Of a DNA stretch of 64,000 bases, positions 19,901-31,032 are shown one piece after another; the stretch's first letter is position 1, and every line of letters begins with the position of its first letter. The stretch spans positions 434,001-498,000 of the forward strand of contig JAFJTR010000006.1 in assembly GCA_022559985.1 (NCBI GenBank), read 5' to 3'. This stretch comes from Parastagonospora avenae f. sp. tritici 18332-5. Its lineage: Eukaryota > Ascomycota > Dothideomycetes > Pleosporales > Phaeosphaeriaceae. Under the pieces are notes generated by a model. The model was not told the origin of the DNA, did not search any database, and saw only the letters and a list, made by a program, of their open reading frames with translations. Position numbers and translations under genes: made by a program.

Positions 19901-22636
19901 TCAAGTCTCAATGCGCTGGTAGAACAGTATGTAGGCCACCTTGTTATCCCTGACGTTTTCTTTCGGCATTGGCGTCCTCTTACCCGCCGAGTTCGGTGTT
20001 GCTGTACCGTTGACGATGCCCGCCCATTTCTTCGGGTTTTCTTTCTTTTCTGTGCCATTCACCTGGCTCCATGCTCCCTTGTCTGCCTCTTCCTCCTCAA
20101 TGTCGATCTGAGCGAAGAAGTTCTTGCTCTTGCCGGCATCACTCTTGTGTTGCTCCAGCGCAGCAGCGAGTACCTTGGGATCTTCCTCAGCACCACCCTC
20201 GGCCACGTCTTCTGCGCGAATGCGGCGAAGAGTGGTATCGTCCATGCGGATCCACTCATTGCCTTCTTGTCGACGGAGGTCGACTGTGTAGTGCCCACCA
20301 CTTGCATTCTTGCCGTGGTGGTAGACGACGGAAATCAGCCTGTAGCGCGGGAATGCGCCATGGGTCATGTAGCTGTTTCGCTTGTGTAGCGGGAACACCT
20401 CCTTTGGAACCTCAAGCTCCAAAGGGTACCCAACCTTCTTCCAGATCTTTTGCGGTCCCTGTGCGTCGTAATGGAATCGCTTCAAGTGAAGTATTAAGAC
20501 GGGGGGAAGAGACTCGATGTGCACTTGCTTGGTCGAAGCACGAGCGCCTCGAACGGCGCCATCGAGCGTCTCCAGACGGGTCAAGTTCTTCAAAGCGTCC
20601 GAGATGTTGTTGATGTTCGGCTCGCCGATGTCCAATTGCAGGGGCTGATATGGCTCAAGGGTGACAGATGCCTTCTCACCAGGTTTTTTGTACTCGGAAC
20701 GTAATTTGCCGCCAAAGATCTTGGTGATAGGGGTTTCGAACTCGATCGCGCCAGAAGATTGGGTGTTGGCAGACTTCTGCTTTGCGCCGACCTCCATCCA
20801 CCCGCCATCAGCTGACTCAGATTGTTCTGCAGAAGGCGATGTTGCTCCGTTTGAAGCCTGGTTTTGCCTGTCGCTCTTGATGATATGTGCAGCTTCATCG
20901 TGTAGCCCAGCAAGCAAGAAACCCAGAAATTCCTCGGCATCCTCCTGCTGTCCTCGCTTCATGTTATCGAATCGAGGCAGGCGTCGGATGACGTCGTATA
21001 CATACTCCGGTGTGAGTGGGTCGCCGTATTGCTCGAGCTCCTTACCCTTTAGACGAAGGCGGAGCTGCTCAACGGTAGCAGCGGAGTCGATAAGCTTGAA
21101 GTCTCGCATGAACATGATTCTAGGAGAATTAGAGCAACACACAGCTGGTAGGCGAAGAACACTCACAAAGCGTCGACGAGAGGTGTCTCGGACTTGAAGC
21201 TATGCACAGCGCGCTTCGCAACTTGGTCGAGGAAGTCGTAAAATGGCACGCAGAAGAGAAGGACTTGAAGAATCTGGACAAGCGTTAGCTGGATTTGATT
21301 GTTGGATAAGAAGGTAGCCACTTACGGAATTCATATAACACAGATTGCCCGTATTTACAAGGCCACGGGGCTCAAGAAAAGTAACCTTCTTCTCCGAATC
21401 GACAGAAAAAGACGCGAGAACATCCGCCAAAGTGTTGCTGCGAGGAGCTGCGGGGCCGTTCGTAGCAACCACGCCGTTGCTGACAGGAGGTGCTGATGCC
21501 ACAGCCGCGGGTTGGGCGACAGCAGGAGCATTCTTCGCCCTCAATAGCTCAGCCCATGACTTTGGTGCAGCTGGCTTGGGCGGTGATGCCTTGGGCGTCG
21601 CCTCGGCTTCAACACTTGCCGGAACATCCTCGGTCTTGGGTGCTGGTGACTTGACCGATTTCTGTGTTGTTGAAGTTGCACTTGGTGCCTTTGCCGATTT
21701 GATAGGAATAAGCGGGATGGCGGGAATGGTAGTAGTACGTGCGTGCTTGGCAATTGGAGCTGACGGTGGAGTTTGTTGAGACACAGCAGAGGGCGTTGTA
21801 ACGTGCGCCAGGTCGACTTCGGACGGAGGGTGGGATGTGGACGGAGTATCGACTTCGACATCGGAAGGAAGTGCGGCGGTGGAAGCCAGTGACTCGGTCG
21901 GCTCTTCAGTGGGTGTCTGGTCGCCGTCATCAACTTCTTCGGTAGATTCCGCGACGTCCTCCTCGACCGCTTGCTCACGGGAAGGAAGAGCAAGGCCTTC
22001 CTCCTCGGCAGCTACGGGCGCTCGTCTCCGTCTTCGCCTTCCAGCAGCACGCGGGGGAAATGGACCGGGAACGGAAAGCCAGGGAAGCGGCGGATGGAAA
22101 GACTTGCGAACAGTCGACTGAACAGGCGTCGGAGGCGTCGCCTGCGCAGGCTTCGACTCAACTACCGGAGGGGGTGTGTCTACCGTGTTGTTCGTCGGGG
22201 GCGTTGAAGCAGACAGATACGTCTGGGAGTGTGCTGACGGCGTGGATGGCGCCGGCTGAGGCGTGTGCATGCGCTGGACTGGCGGCGTGTGAGAGTGCAC
22301 AATGGGCGGTGTTTGCCCCATTGCGCGGTTAACCGGGGGGATGGGCATGTGGGGATGCGAAGAGACGACCACGGGCGACGCGTGAGGCTGGAACTGGCGC
22401 GGCGGCATCACGTACTGCGGCTGGGGCTGATGGTAGGGGTTCCATTGCGGCATCTGCTGCATGTGCTGTGGATAGCCGTAGGGAGGCCCATAGTGTTGGG
22501 GATGGTGGTACTGCGCATATGGATTGTGGTGCACCGGCGAATGCGTCTGTGGCGGGATGTGGTGGTAGTACGGATGCTCCTGCCTACGTCCTTGGTGCAT
22601 GGGACCCGAAGGCGGGCCATGAGGGCCAGGCATCAT
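19901..22636 (-). CDS. Ubiquitin carboxyl-terminal hydrolase, Ubp3/USP10 type
   Basis: Three exons (22636-21326, 21273-21167, 21119-19901) give 878 residues; introns are 52 and 47 nt. Residues 1-130 are rich in His, Pro, Tyr and Gln ('HPQHYGPPYGYPQHMQQMPQ'), and 130-420 are a low-complexity Pro/Ser/Thr region. The USP catalytic domain begins 'LEPRGLVNTGNLCYMNS', with the nucleophile at Cys433 just before the first splice, then 'ILQVLLFCVPFYDFL'. The 'GQQEDAEEFLGFLL' box, the 'PPVLILHLKRFHYD' box and the His box 'GKNASGGHYTVDLRR' (His749) follow, ending 'VAYILFYQR'. In yeast Ubp3 acts with Bre5 in ribophagy and COPII deubiquitination; the same role here is inferred from the domain order. The gene is divergent from the RING protein gene at 23514. 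Confidence 0.92.
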
Positions 22637-23513
22637 GATGAACGGGCGGCAGTGTTGCCTTCACAGTCGGTCGCCGGCCAGAGAGACCAAGCGGCCAACG
22701 TGTGAGGCAACGGAAAGGGCAAGAAGAAGGCAAGCTGCCAGGGCTCCAGTATCACGTTCGGACGTGATAAGTGCGGGCGCGCGCGCAGTTAATAATTATT
22801 GCTGGGGTGCGGATGGAGGTCGCGCGACGAGGGCTTGCGGCGGAGAGCGACTACTACAGGTAGCGGGGCAGTTGGCGGAGCGCGGGGTCATTGTATCAGC
22901 ACGACATGAGCGCAGCAGAGCCTGCCCGCGGGAAGGAGCGCGAGAGTTGCGTGAAAGGGGGAGATGTGGTGGGCTGCGTGGTAATCAATATCAAATGGAA
23001 AGAGTTCGAAGGTCGCGAGCAGCTCTCGGATCTCCCAAACTGCGTCTGTGCGGCGGCCCGGTCAGAGCGTCAGAGACTCCCAATGAGTTTTGACACGCGG
23101 TACTCGACGCAGGGAGACACGCCTCTTGATGCAGTTGATGTGTGGCTGCTGGCAAAGTGTGCGGATATTCAGACGCTGATGGCGAATTGAAGCTCAGAAT
23201 CCTTTGCAGAAGTTGCACCGGTTGCGCTTGCTGCATTTGCAAACGTCGTTGCGCACACGTGACTTCGCCCACCCGATGCCATCTATCCGGCCGCCACTCT
23301 CTGACTCCATCTCCCCAAGTCACCCTTTGGGGGACCCAGATACTACACCAAACCAATCAGTCGTGAACCGCCGTGAACCTTTCTTTCATTCTCCTCCCCT
23401 CCCCGCGCGACGCTCTCTATCTCGTCCTCGCGTTGATGATAGCAGTATCAAGCGCTCTAGAGCGTCATCGTCATCGTCGCGCACCCATCGTGGACCCTTG
23501 ATTGGGCAACACG
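22637..23513. promoter_or_regulatory. Bidirectional promoter region, Ubp3-like / RNF10-like genes
   Basis: 877 nt separate the two divergent start codons. The part next to 23514 is rich in C/T tracts. Neither a TATA box nor a specific factor site could be assigned with confidence. Confidence 0.45.
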
Positions 23514-25742
23514 ATGTCCTCTAACCCCCCGCCGGTCGCGTCTTCTTCGAAAGCTTCTGTATCCTCCGGCCCCACCTCTCCCTCTCAGAACCAGCCTCTC
23601 ACCCTCAACACCGTCAACTTCTTTGGCCAGCAGCGGGGTAGCTCCGGAACAGGGGCCTCGAGTCGCGCTTCTCCCACGCCTCGAAACAACCAGCAGGGCA
23701 AGAAGCAGCACAAGGGCTCCAAGCGCTTCAGGGCGACCGACGAGGATGCCATTGTTGAGTCGGTGAGTACTGAGCGCGCATTGTGATTACGAGTGGCTGA
23801 CAGGAGTACATAGCTCGCCATGCGTCCATTCAACAACCGGAAGGGACAGACGTCCATCACTCATCTGATGAACTTCAGTCTGCCGCCACGGCCTCAGAAT
23901 CACCAATCGCATGGCTATGGCAGGAACAACCGCCGGAATCCGACCTGGGGTCTGGGTTCGGGCTACCACGCCGTAGACAAGGCGCGCTACGTGCATGCCA
24001 ACTACCGCTTCATTGTCGACCCGCGTGGCGACTATCGCGCCCAGAGAGTTGATGCCGACATCCACCTGGACTGGAACAATGTCCTGCAGATCTTGGCGTC
24101 CGAGCTTTCGCAAGAGGCTTCCTGTCCCATCTGCCTCGGCACTCCGGTAGCCCCGAGGATGGCCAGATGCGGTCACATATTTTGCCTGCCTTGCCTTATT
24201 CGCTATATGCATTCTGAGGACGATGGCAAAGCCCCCGAGAAAAGAGCACGTTCAAAGAAGTGCCCTCTGTGCTTTGACACAGTCTACATCACCGAGACTC
24301 GCCCTGTTCGGTGGTATATCGGGCAGGAGGGCGAGCCGCCACGGGAAGGTGGCGATGTTGTCCTGCGCTTGGTGGTACGACCAGCTGGAAGCACGCTGGC
24401 CATGCCACGCGATGGGGCGGATGCGCTCGGCAAGGACGAAGACATACCATGGCACTTCGCTGCGGAAGTCATGGACTATGCGCGCGTCATGCGCGGCGGA
24501 GAAGATTACATGATGGATCAATTTGACCAGGAGATAGCAAGACTGCAGCAGCAAGAGAAGGAAGACGAAGTCATGTTCGGCGAAGACAACATTGAATGGA
24601 TGCGCAAGGCCGTGCGGAGCATACGTGAGTCGAAAGAAAAGATCAAAGGTATCGGCAACCCTCCCGAGATGCCAGCCAAGCCTGCAGAGCCCAAGATCAA
24701 GCGTGCACCTATTGTTTTCAATGAAGATTCCGCTACAGTACCGGAGATGTATAACATCCAGAATGCTTCCAAATCTGGACAGGACTTTACATCGCCTACT
24801 GCGTCATCAGAACCTGCGCCTGCTCCAGGCCAGCAACGGACAATGTCAATGTCGTCTCACTCCTCAAGGACCAGCATACCGGCCACGCTCGCTGAGATCC
24901 GTCATCGACAACAGCACGAACACCAAAACACACCATCGGAGTATTTCTTTTACCAAGCATTGTTCCATTACTATCTTTCGCCGCTCGACATTCGCATCCT
25001 CAAGGCCGCCTTTGGCAATTTCGCTTCGTTCCCGGCAACTATCCTACCCAGGGTCGAGCATGTCTCGACTGGTCATGTTGTTGATGACGAGCTACGCAAG
25101 CGGACCAAGTATTTGGCACATCTTCCATATGGCTGTGAAGTAGGTTTCCTCGAGTGCGACTGGACCGATACTGTCTCGCCCGAAGTCTTGGAAAAGTTCA
25201 AACCCGAGATTGAGCGGCGGAGGAAGAAACATACAGAGAAGGATAATCGAGAAGAAAAAGCACGATTACGAGCGGAAAAAGCAGAGTATGCCGAGTTCGC
25301 ATCTGGACGTAGGAAGCGTCCGAGCATATCCGAGAGGTTCTCAGCGGACGACTTCCAGCCGCTGCAGCCCAGTAGTGTCTCAGATACGCATGGTGTTAAT
25401 GGCGATCTCAACTCGACTTCACCGCCGTGGCCGACCCGGCGCGGCGAGGGCTTCGCTTCGTTAGCTTCCCCTTCGACCAGCCCGTCTGCTCCGCGCACTG
25501 TCTGGGGCACTGCCGCTATTGCAGCTGCATCGCCAACGATGGGACCGCAGATAGATCACGACGCTGACGACGGATGGCTACAGGGCTGGGAGAGGGACTT
25601 ACTTCAAGAAGATGATGTCATTGCCCAGGTGCAAGCCATGTCTTTAGGTGACGAGGAAGCGCCGAAAAAGCAAGCGGGTGGCAAGAAGAAGAAGGGTAAG
25701 AAGATCACACTGATGAGCACGAATGTCAGACGAGGCGCGTGA
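23514..25742 (+). CDS. RING-finger E3 ubiquitin ligase, RNF10-like
   Basis: Two exons (23514-23762, 23814-25742) give 725 residues; the intron is 51 nt. The first ATG in frame is at 23514. A Ser/Pro-rich N-terminus leads to the conserved 'KKQHKGSKRFRATDED' and 'THLMNFSLPPR' blocks, then 'DWNNVLQILASELSQ'. The RING domain (about 187-235) reads 'CPICLGTPVAPRMARCGHIF' followed by 'CLPCLIRYM' and 'KKCPLCFDTVY', a complete C3HC4 set. Further on is the RNF10-specific 'FYQALFHYYLSPLDIRILKA' region and a basic Lys-rich C-terminus. RNF10 relatives ubiquitinate 40S ribosomal proteins on stalled ribosomes. That makes the divergent pairing with a Ubp3/USP10-type enzyme, the opposing deubiquitinase in animals, notable, though adjacency alone does not prove a link. 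Confidence 0.92.
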
Positions 25743-25953
25743 TTTGCATAGTACATAATATCAATCCAATCCACCGTACTGAGTAGCACTGCGCGAAAAG
25801 TCATTCAGGAAGCCAGCCCCATATCAGATTTAAATCCTGTGTCCAGTTCACGGAGGCCTTACGCACCAGTGAAACCATGTTCCAGTTCGTGTGCGCCAAA
25901 AACTCCCCCAATACATATTCCCCATATGCATGTACAACCTCCTCCTACGCTCC

Positions 25954-26331
25954 TCAAGTCATACACGCTCCACACGCGGCGGTCGCTCCCATGCCTACCG
26001 CGGGGCCTGAGTCCCTCATACTGCCAATGTCCCGTCCTCCCCTCGGCGCCTCACCTCCACCAGGACCTCTACGTCCCCTGCCATGCATGCCCGCCTGGTA
26101 ATCTGAACGCGCGCCGGCTTGTGTGGAGTTGGCCGGTGGCAGGATTTGGTTAGCAGGTCGGAATGGCGAGTTGCGCGCGGCAGTATATGCGTCGAGACTG
26201 AAGAGAGTGGTGAAGTAGAGGGCGAAGAAGGATGTGACAGTTTGGGTGAGGGAGGTGAGCGGGGATTTACTGCGTGGAATTAGTGTGAGGGAAGGAATGG
26301 AAGGACTTTAGACGTACGGTGGAGCTTCCAT
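25954..26331 (-). CDS. Small SelK/SelG-like single-pass membrane protein
   Basis: Two exons: a 14-nt first exon (26331-26318) and 26269-25954, joined by a 48-nt GT-AG intron with an ACTAAT branch site. The product has 109 residues. One transmembrane stretch (about 12-32, 'TVTSFFALYFTTLFSLDAY') is followed by a polar, Gly/Arg-rich tail ('GRGRRGPGGGEAPRGGRDIG') and ends 'AACGACMT'. Size, single helix and Gly-rich tail with a terminal Cys pair resemble the SelK/SelG family of ER membrane proteins, in which fungi use Cys or lack selenocysteine. I am moderately sure of the family and surer that this is a gene: both exons, the splice sites and the coding length are consistent. It is convergent with the RNF10-like gene. 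Confidence 0.65.
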
Positions 26332-26730
26332 GGTGGATGTCGCGGTGTTTTCCCCTGTAAATCTTTTGCAGGTGGATTTAATAAAACGGTGTATAGAGAA
26401 GAAGGTCAGCTTAAAGTAAAGGCGCAAATGACTTTGGAGTTTGCTGCGCTGTGTCGTGGTTGCCTAATCCCGGTTTCTGACAAGGATGTTGAGCGGGCGC
26501 TAATGCAGGACACGCATGACTCGTGTGATTTGCGATTTGAACATTGCGGAAATTTCTCTCACCTGTTTGCCTTTACCTGAAGCTACCTTTACATTGCATT
26601 AGCGAACGCCCTACTTCGACGCATACATATACTTCGCCTTGTTCGCTGAAGCCATCTCTACAACACCAACCTTCGACTTTAATAGTATCATTCTTCAGAA
26701 CTTCAGAACTTAGACAGAAACACGAACGCG
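26332..26730. other. Divergent promoter, SelK-like / SPOUT methyltransferase genes
   Basis: 399 nt between two divergent start codons; no gene or clear motif recognised. Confidence 0.45.
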
Positions 26731-28245
26731 ATGGCGAAAGACGGCGACAACATCGTTGTCAGCACTAAGTTAAGGAAGGAGATAGACGCTGCAGGTAAAG
26801 TAAGTGAAAACAGTGCGCTACTACGAAATAATATAGAGGCAATGTCTCTCTACATAGTCACTTAGAAGAGGCTACATAGCTCTAAGGCTAGACTACTTCA
26901 GTAACTATATGCTCTAAGGCACTTCTAACACATCTACTTATCTACGTATACTATTCTAGGAAGCAGTATATATAAGGCTATATAGCTAATATAAAAGCAG
27001 AAGCGCAAGGCATCAGCAGTCGTAATCCACCAGAATCAAAATGGAGAGAGCAGCAACAGTCCTATGAAAAAGAGAAAAGCGAACGAAGACGAAGAAGAAG
27101 AAATGGACACATCACGACCCACTGCAGTCTTTACTCCGAAAGGGGCACGCGACTGGACAGTCAGCATCGCATTGCCCGGAAGCTGGCTGAACAATGCCAA
27201 GAAGCCTGACCACAAAACCGCTCAAGTCGGTCGGATCGCGCGTGCCGCAGCCGTTTTTTGCGTTGACGAGATCGTGGTTTTCGACGATGATCCTACCAAC
27301 CTAGACCCCAAAGTCGTGGCTCCAAAGTACATGCGCAAAAGGGGCAAGCAGCTATCCAAGCAAGAAGTGATGGACTCCATCCTCGAAGAAGACGAACCCT
27401 GGCAAAATCCCGACCAGTTCCTGTATCACGTCTTGTCGTTTGCAGAGTGCCCACCACACCTTCGTATGAAGCTCTTTCCCCGTCACAAGAACCTAGAGCA
27501 AGCAGGTCTTCTACCGAGTATGGACATGCCCCATCATCTGAGGAGCCACGAATGGTGTCAGTATCGCGAGGGTATGGTGATCGGTCCAGCTCCAGCACCA
27601 GCACCACCGTCGAAAGGGAAGAAGAGTCAGGGAGGTTTAGAGTACGCCTACATTGACGCCGGCCTGGCTTATCCCGTTCGCGTACCCGTACCTACTGGAT
27701 CACCAGTTGAAGAAGGCATGCGCACAACAGTTCGATTCACCAACGCCAATCCTCCATCTTCATGGCCCGCCCTCTCTAAGTCTGACTGCGACACTATCGA
27801 CGCCGTCGCCTGCGTGAACAGCTTGCCCCGTGAAGAAGGCGGATACTATTGGGGTTACACCGTCCGCCGCGCCCCCTCTCTCTCCGCTGTGTTCTCAGAA
27901 TGCGAGTACCCCTCAGGCTACGACTTCACGATGGGAACGTCCGAGCGTGGGATCCCGATACACTCCATCCTACCCGGTAACGCTTCCTCCTCGCACAACC
28001 AAGTCCTCGAGCCGTTCAAGCACCTCCTACTCGTGTTCGGCGGCGTTGCAGGCATAGAGCCAGCAGTGGCGAATGATCCGGAGCTCGTGGCGAAAGGATT
28101 GGGCAAGAAGAACGCGGATACACTATTTGACAAGTGGGTCAACCTCGTGCCCGGCCAGGGAAGCCGCACGATTCGGACTGAGGAGGCGGTGGAGTTTGGG
28201 CTTTGTAGCGTCAAGCCGTGGGTAGACTCAATGTATGATATCTAA
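26731..28245 (+). CDS. SPOUT-class RNA methyltransferase (C9orf114/SPOUT1-like)
   Basis: The long exon (27001-28245) carries the domain. A first exon 26731-26799 ('MAKDGDNIVVSTKLRKEIDA') joins in phase through a 201-nt AT-rich intron, giving 437 residues and an N-terminal 'KKRKAS' basic cluster. Without that exon the first ATG would be 27064. 'WTVSIALPGSWLNNA' is the start of the DUF171 fold. 'RIARAAAVFCVDEIVVFDDD' follows, then 'FLYHVLSFAECPPHLRMKLF' and 'LRSHEWCQYREGMVIG'. The SAM-binding trefoil-knot part is 'EYPSGYDFTMGTSERG...KHLLLVFGGVAGIE' with 'RTEEAVEFGL'. Family proteins act on RNA and associate with ribosome biogenesis or spindle in animals; substrate here is unknown. Confidence 0.85.
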
Positions 28246-28867
28246 AGGATTTTGGCGCGAATACGTGAAGGAGAGGGGTATGAAAGAGCGGGAACTCAAA
28301 GGGTGGTTTACTGGCGTTTAGGAAGTTGGTCACGGGAAGGGCGATTGAGCTGCGGGGGTCAAGATCTGCAGATAATAACAAGGACACCGCGACAGCTTAC
28401 TGTTCTCGTGGCCCTGGATGAAGATGAAGCATTTCAATTTCGAAATATTTGCGATTCGACGCCGGCAAGCGAATTCAGCAGAATCATGCATTTACACATT
28501 TAGACCACACAACACTTCTTCACAATATGAGCAAACGAGGAGCCTGTCACATATCGCACTTCCGCATTCTTGATTAGGTAGGTATCGTTGCACTTTTCAC
28601 TATTAATCCTACTTAGGTATCACATGTGGCGGATACATCATCATGTACCTCCTCCATGGCATCAGAAGCATACGCATCGAACGTGGCATCGATACGAATC
28701 TCTCCGACTAGATCATGGCCATCCGAGCATATTGCCTCGTGCCTACGGAGGCTTCCAAGGATAACGATACTGACCTTCTGGTCCATAGCGGACATATGCT
28801 TCAGAATCTCTTCGGTGGAGCAATCAGCACCATATCAAACGAACGTGCGAAGGACGTTTCAGGTATC
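28246..28867. other. Intergenic, convergent 3' flanks
   Basis: Lies between the 3' ends of a plus-strand and a minus-strand gene; only short unsupported frames. Confidence 0.5.
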
Positions 28868-29837
28868 TCACAACTCCTTCCTAGCGCGCTCAGCCTGGTT
28901 GCGCAGGTTGGGCGCAGTGGAACTTCCGCCGCTCTGCTGGTTCTGCTCCATATCGGCAGCCCAGAGTGCTGCGCCCACCGTGTTCGTGAAGGAGAAGAAG
29001 ATGCCGGCAATGGGGACGAGCTCGAGCAGGACGGCTGGGACACCGAAGCTATTCAGGCATTAGCCGACTTGAGGTGCAACATATGGTGAAAGAGACTAAC
29101 CTGGCATATGCAGCGCGACGCTTCTCGACAAACTGGTCTTTCTCCTGCTTCTTCATCTGCTTGAGCTGGAAGTACCGCGCATGTGCAGTGGGGCCAAACT
29201 TGCGGCCCTGGAGAATGACGAACAGCACGGTTCCCACAATCGGGATGAAGTTCAGCGGCAAGTACATGAAGTAGCGGACAATGGCCGCCGGGGTGAACTT
29301 GGCGAAGGGCTTGGACACGAGCTTGCCCAACTTCGCAACAGGGTCGCTTCCAGACTTAACCTGGCGTTCGTTCTCGACCAGGGAGTGTAGATTGCGGCAC
29401 AGAAGCGTGCCATCGAACGTGTCGATGAGCGCGTCATCGATCAAGAAGTTCTTGCTCAGCACGGAGAAGATGGTTGAGGCTTCACTGAGCACGAGCAGAA
29501 CGGTGGTGAAGATGGCGAGCGGACCATTGAAAATGGTGAGCATCGCCGCCTGCGGAACATATGTGACGGCGAACATGAACACGGTCACGCCCAATCCAAG
29601 CGAGATGGTCGGGACCAGCTTGGCCGCGAGAGGTCGCCATAGTGTGCGGTTTGCGCAGAAGTAGTAGATGCCCTATTAATGAAGTTAGTGGGGTCTTCCA
29701 TGTTGGAGTTCGGAGCCGCATGCCTTGAACGGGTATAGATACGCGGCTGAGCGGATCGCATCCTGAGCGAGAGCTTTGGCCTGATCGAAGTCCTCCTTCG
29801 CGACCTCCTTCACTTTGTTGGAAACCCTCTCAGACAT
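28868..29837 (-). CDS. Multi-pass membrane protein, Rrt8/EI24-like
   Basis: Three exons (29837-29724, 29672-29101, 29048-28868) give 288 residues. The first intron runs from GC to AG (51 nt; no GT alternative keeps frame); the second is GT-AG (52 nt). The N-terminus is helical and charged ('MSERVSNKVKEVAKEDFDQA'). Four or so hydrophobic segments follow: around residues 60 ('LVPTISLGLGVTVFMF'), 85-120, 175-200 ('YFMYLPLNFIPIVGTVLFVI') and 240-265 ('VLLELVPIAGIFFSFTNTVG'), with a charged loop 'RKFGPTAHARYFQLKQMKKQ'. This layout matches fungal relatives of yeast Rrt8/Lds proteins (lipid-droplet and spore-wall) and the EI24 domain. Location and function are inferred. Confidence 0.8.
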
Positions 29838-30913
29838 GGTTGCGACGGATAATTCGGACCGAAGTGAAGATATCAGGAGTTGGGTAAGGATAGGTCAATC
29901 GTGATAGACGGTGAAATGCACATGTGTTGGAGGGGTGGGAAGTTTGCTACGACGTCATCGGGGCCCAAGCTCCCTTGTCATCGCAAAGTCATATTTCAAC
30001 GCAATTTAGCGACAGCACGAGCAAGCAAGGGAGATCTGAGCACGCCATCGTCACAGACCGCCAATTGATCCTCCGGGGAGGCGTCCCGGGCCCTGAAACC
30101 TGGCAGTTGGCGACGTTGCGATGAATTCTAGAACGAAAAGTTCAAGAAAAGTAGCAAGGATACGTCACGAATCGTCATTCACAATGCGACACCATGGCAG
30201 AGCACTTGATGGCAGATTCAAGGAACCAATATCAAGATGTCCATGCGAACCAATTAGAGGCAAATTATCCACCTATTCAGATACGATCAGACATGCATTT
30301 CCAAGGCGCTGCATCCGACGCACTATGCGTTTCCGTACCAACGCATTCTAGACCTGCAAATGTACTCACATCAGCCGTCAGCACCGCCACAGATGGTTGT
30401 GCTCAGCAGGGATCCTCAATCGATCTCGATATTTGATTATGCATGTCCACGCAAGAATCTGATGAAACCCGGAGCAAAGCAGGATCTGAGGTCGCAGTTA
30501 AGCTTCGCTTTCCCCACATTTCCATGCACATTAACGAGAAAATGACGCAGCGCGGTCCACGTGCGGTTCCCCGCTGGCGCCTGAATTGGACTGTAAGCTA
30601 GCTCTAGCAGAGGGTGTGTGGCGGCGGGAGCAGCCAATGTATGTGGCTGCTACAACCATACCCTAAGAAATGCCAGGGCTTGGATGATCAAAAGGGAAGA
30701 AGAACCGAGCTCTGGCCGCAGAGCTTGTCTCATCATAGAGCTTGCACCTTTCTGAGTGACTATGACGTTCTTCGGATGCTGCGTTTGAATCAAGCCTGCC
30801 GCATGAAGACGAAGCAGTCGTGGAACAGGGATTCAGCCGACCTCTCCTCTGTTTGTGCAACTATCTTGTGATGCAATGACGTGGCAAAGATGGGGAGCTC
30901 CTGCCTTTACTGC
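29838..30913. other. Intergenic, nothing recognised
   Basis: More than 1 kb of divergent upstream DNA between the membrane-protein gene and the hydrophilic repeat gene; contains no supported gene. Confidence 0.5.
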
Positions 30914-30923
30914 TATATATAAG
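30914..30923 (+). promoter_or_regulatory. TATA box of the hydrophilic repeat gene
   Basis: TATATATAAG about 110 nt before the ATG at 31033, followed by an A/C-rich leader (ccaaccacaactcaaaactt), typical of a strongly inducible fungal gene. Confidence 0.6.
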
Positions 30924-31032
30924 GGGATGCGGGCCCGAGGGTTTTGCTCCATCACACTCCAACCACAACTCAAAACTTCAATCAAACACTTCAAACAACT
31001 ACCAATTCCCCACTACCAACCTATCACGCAAC

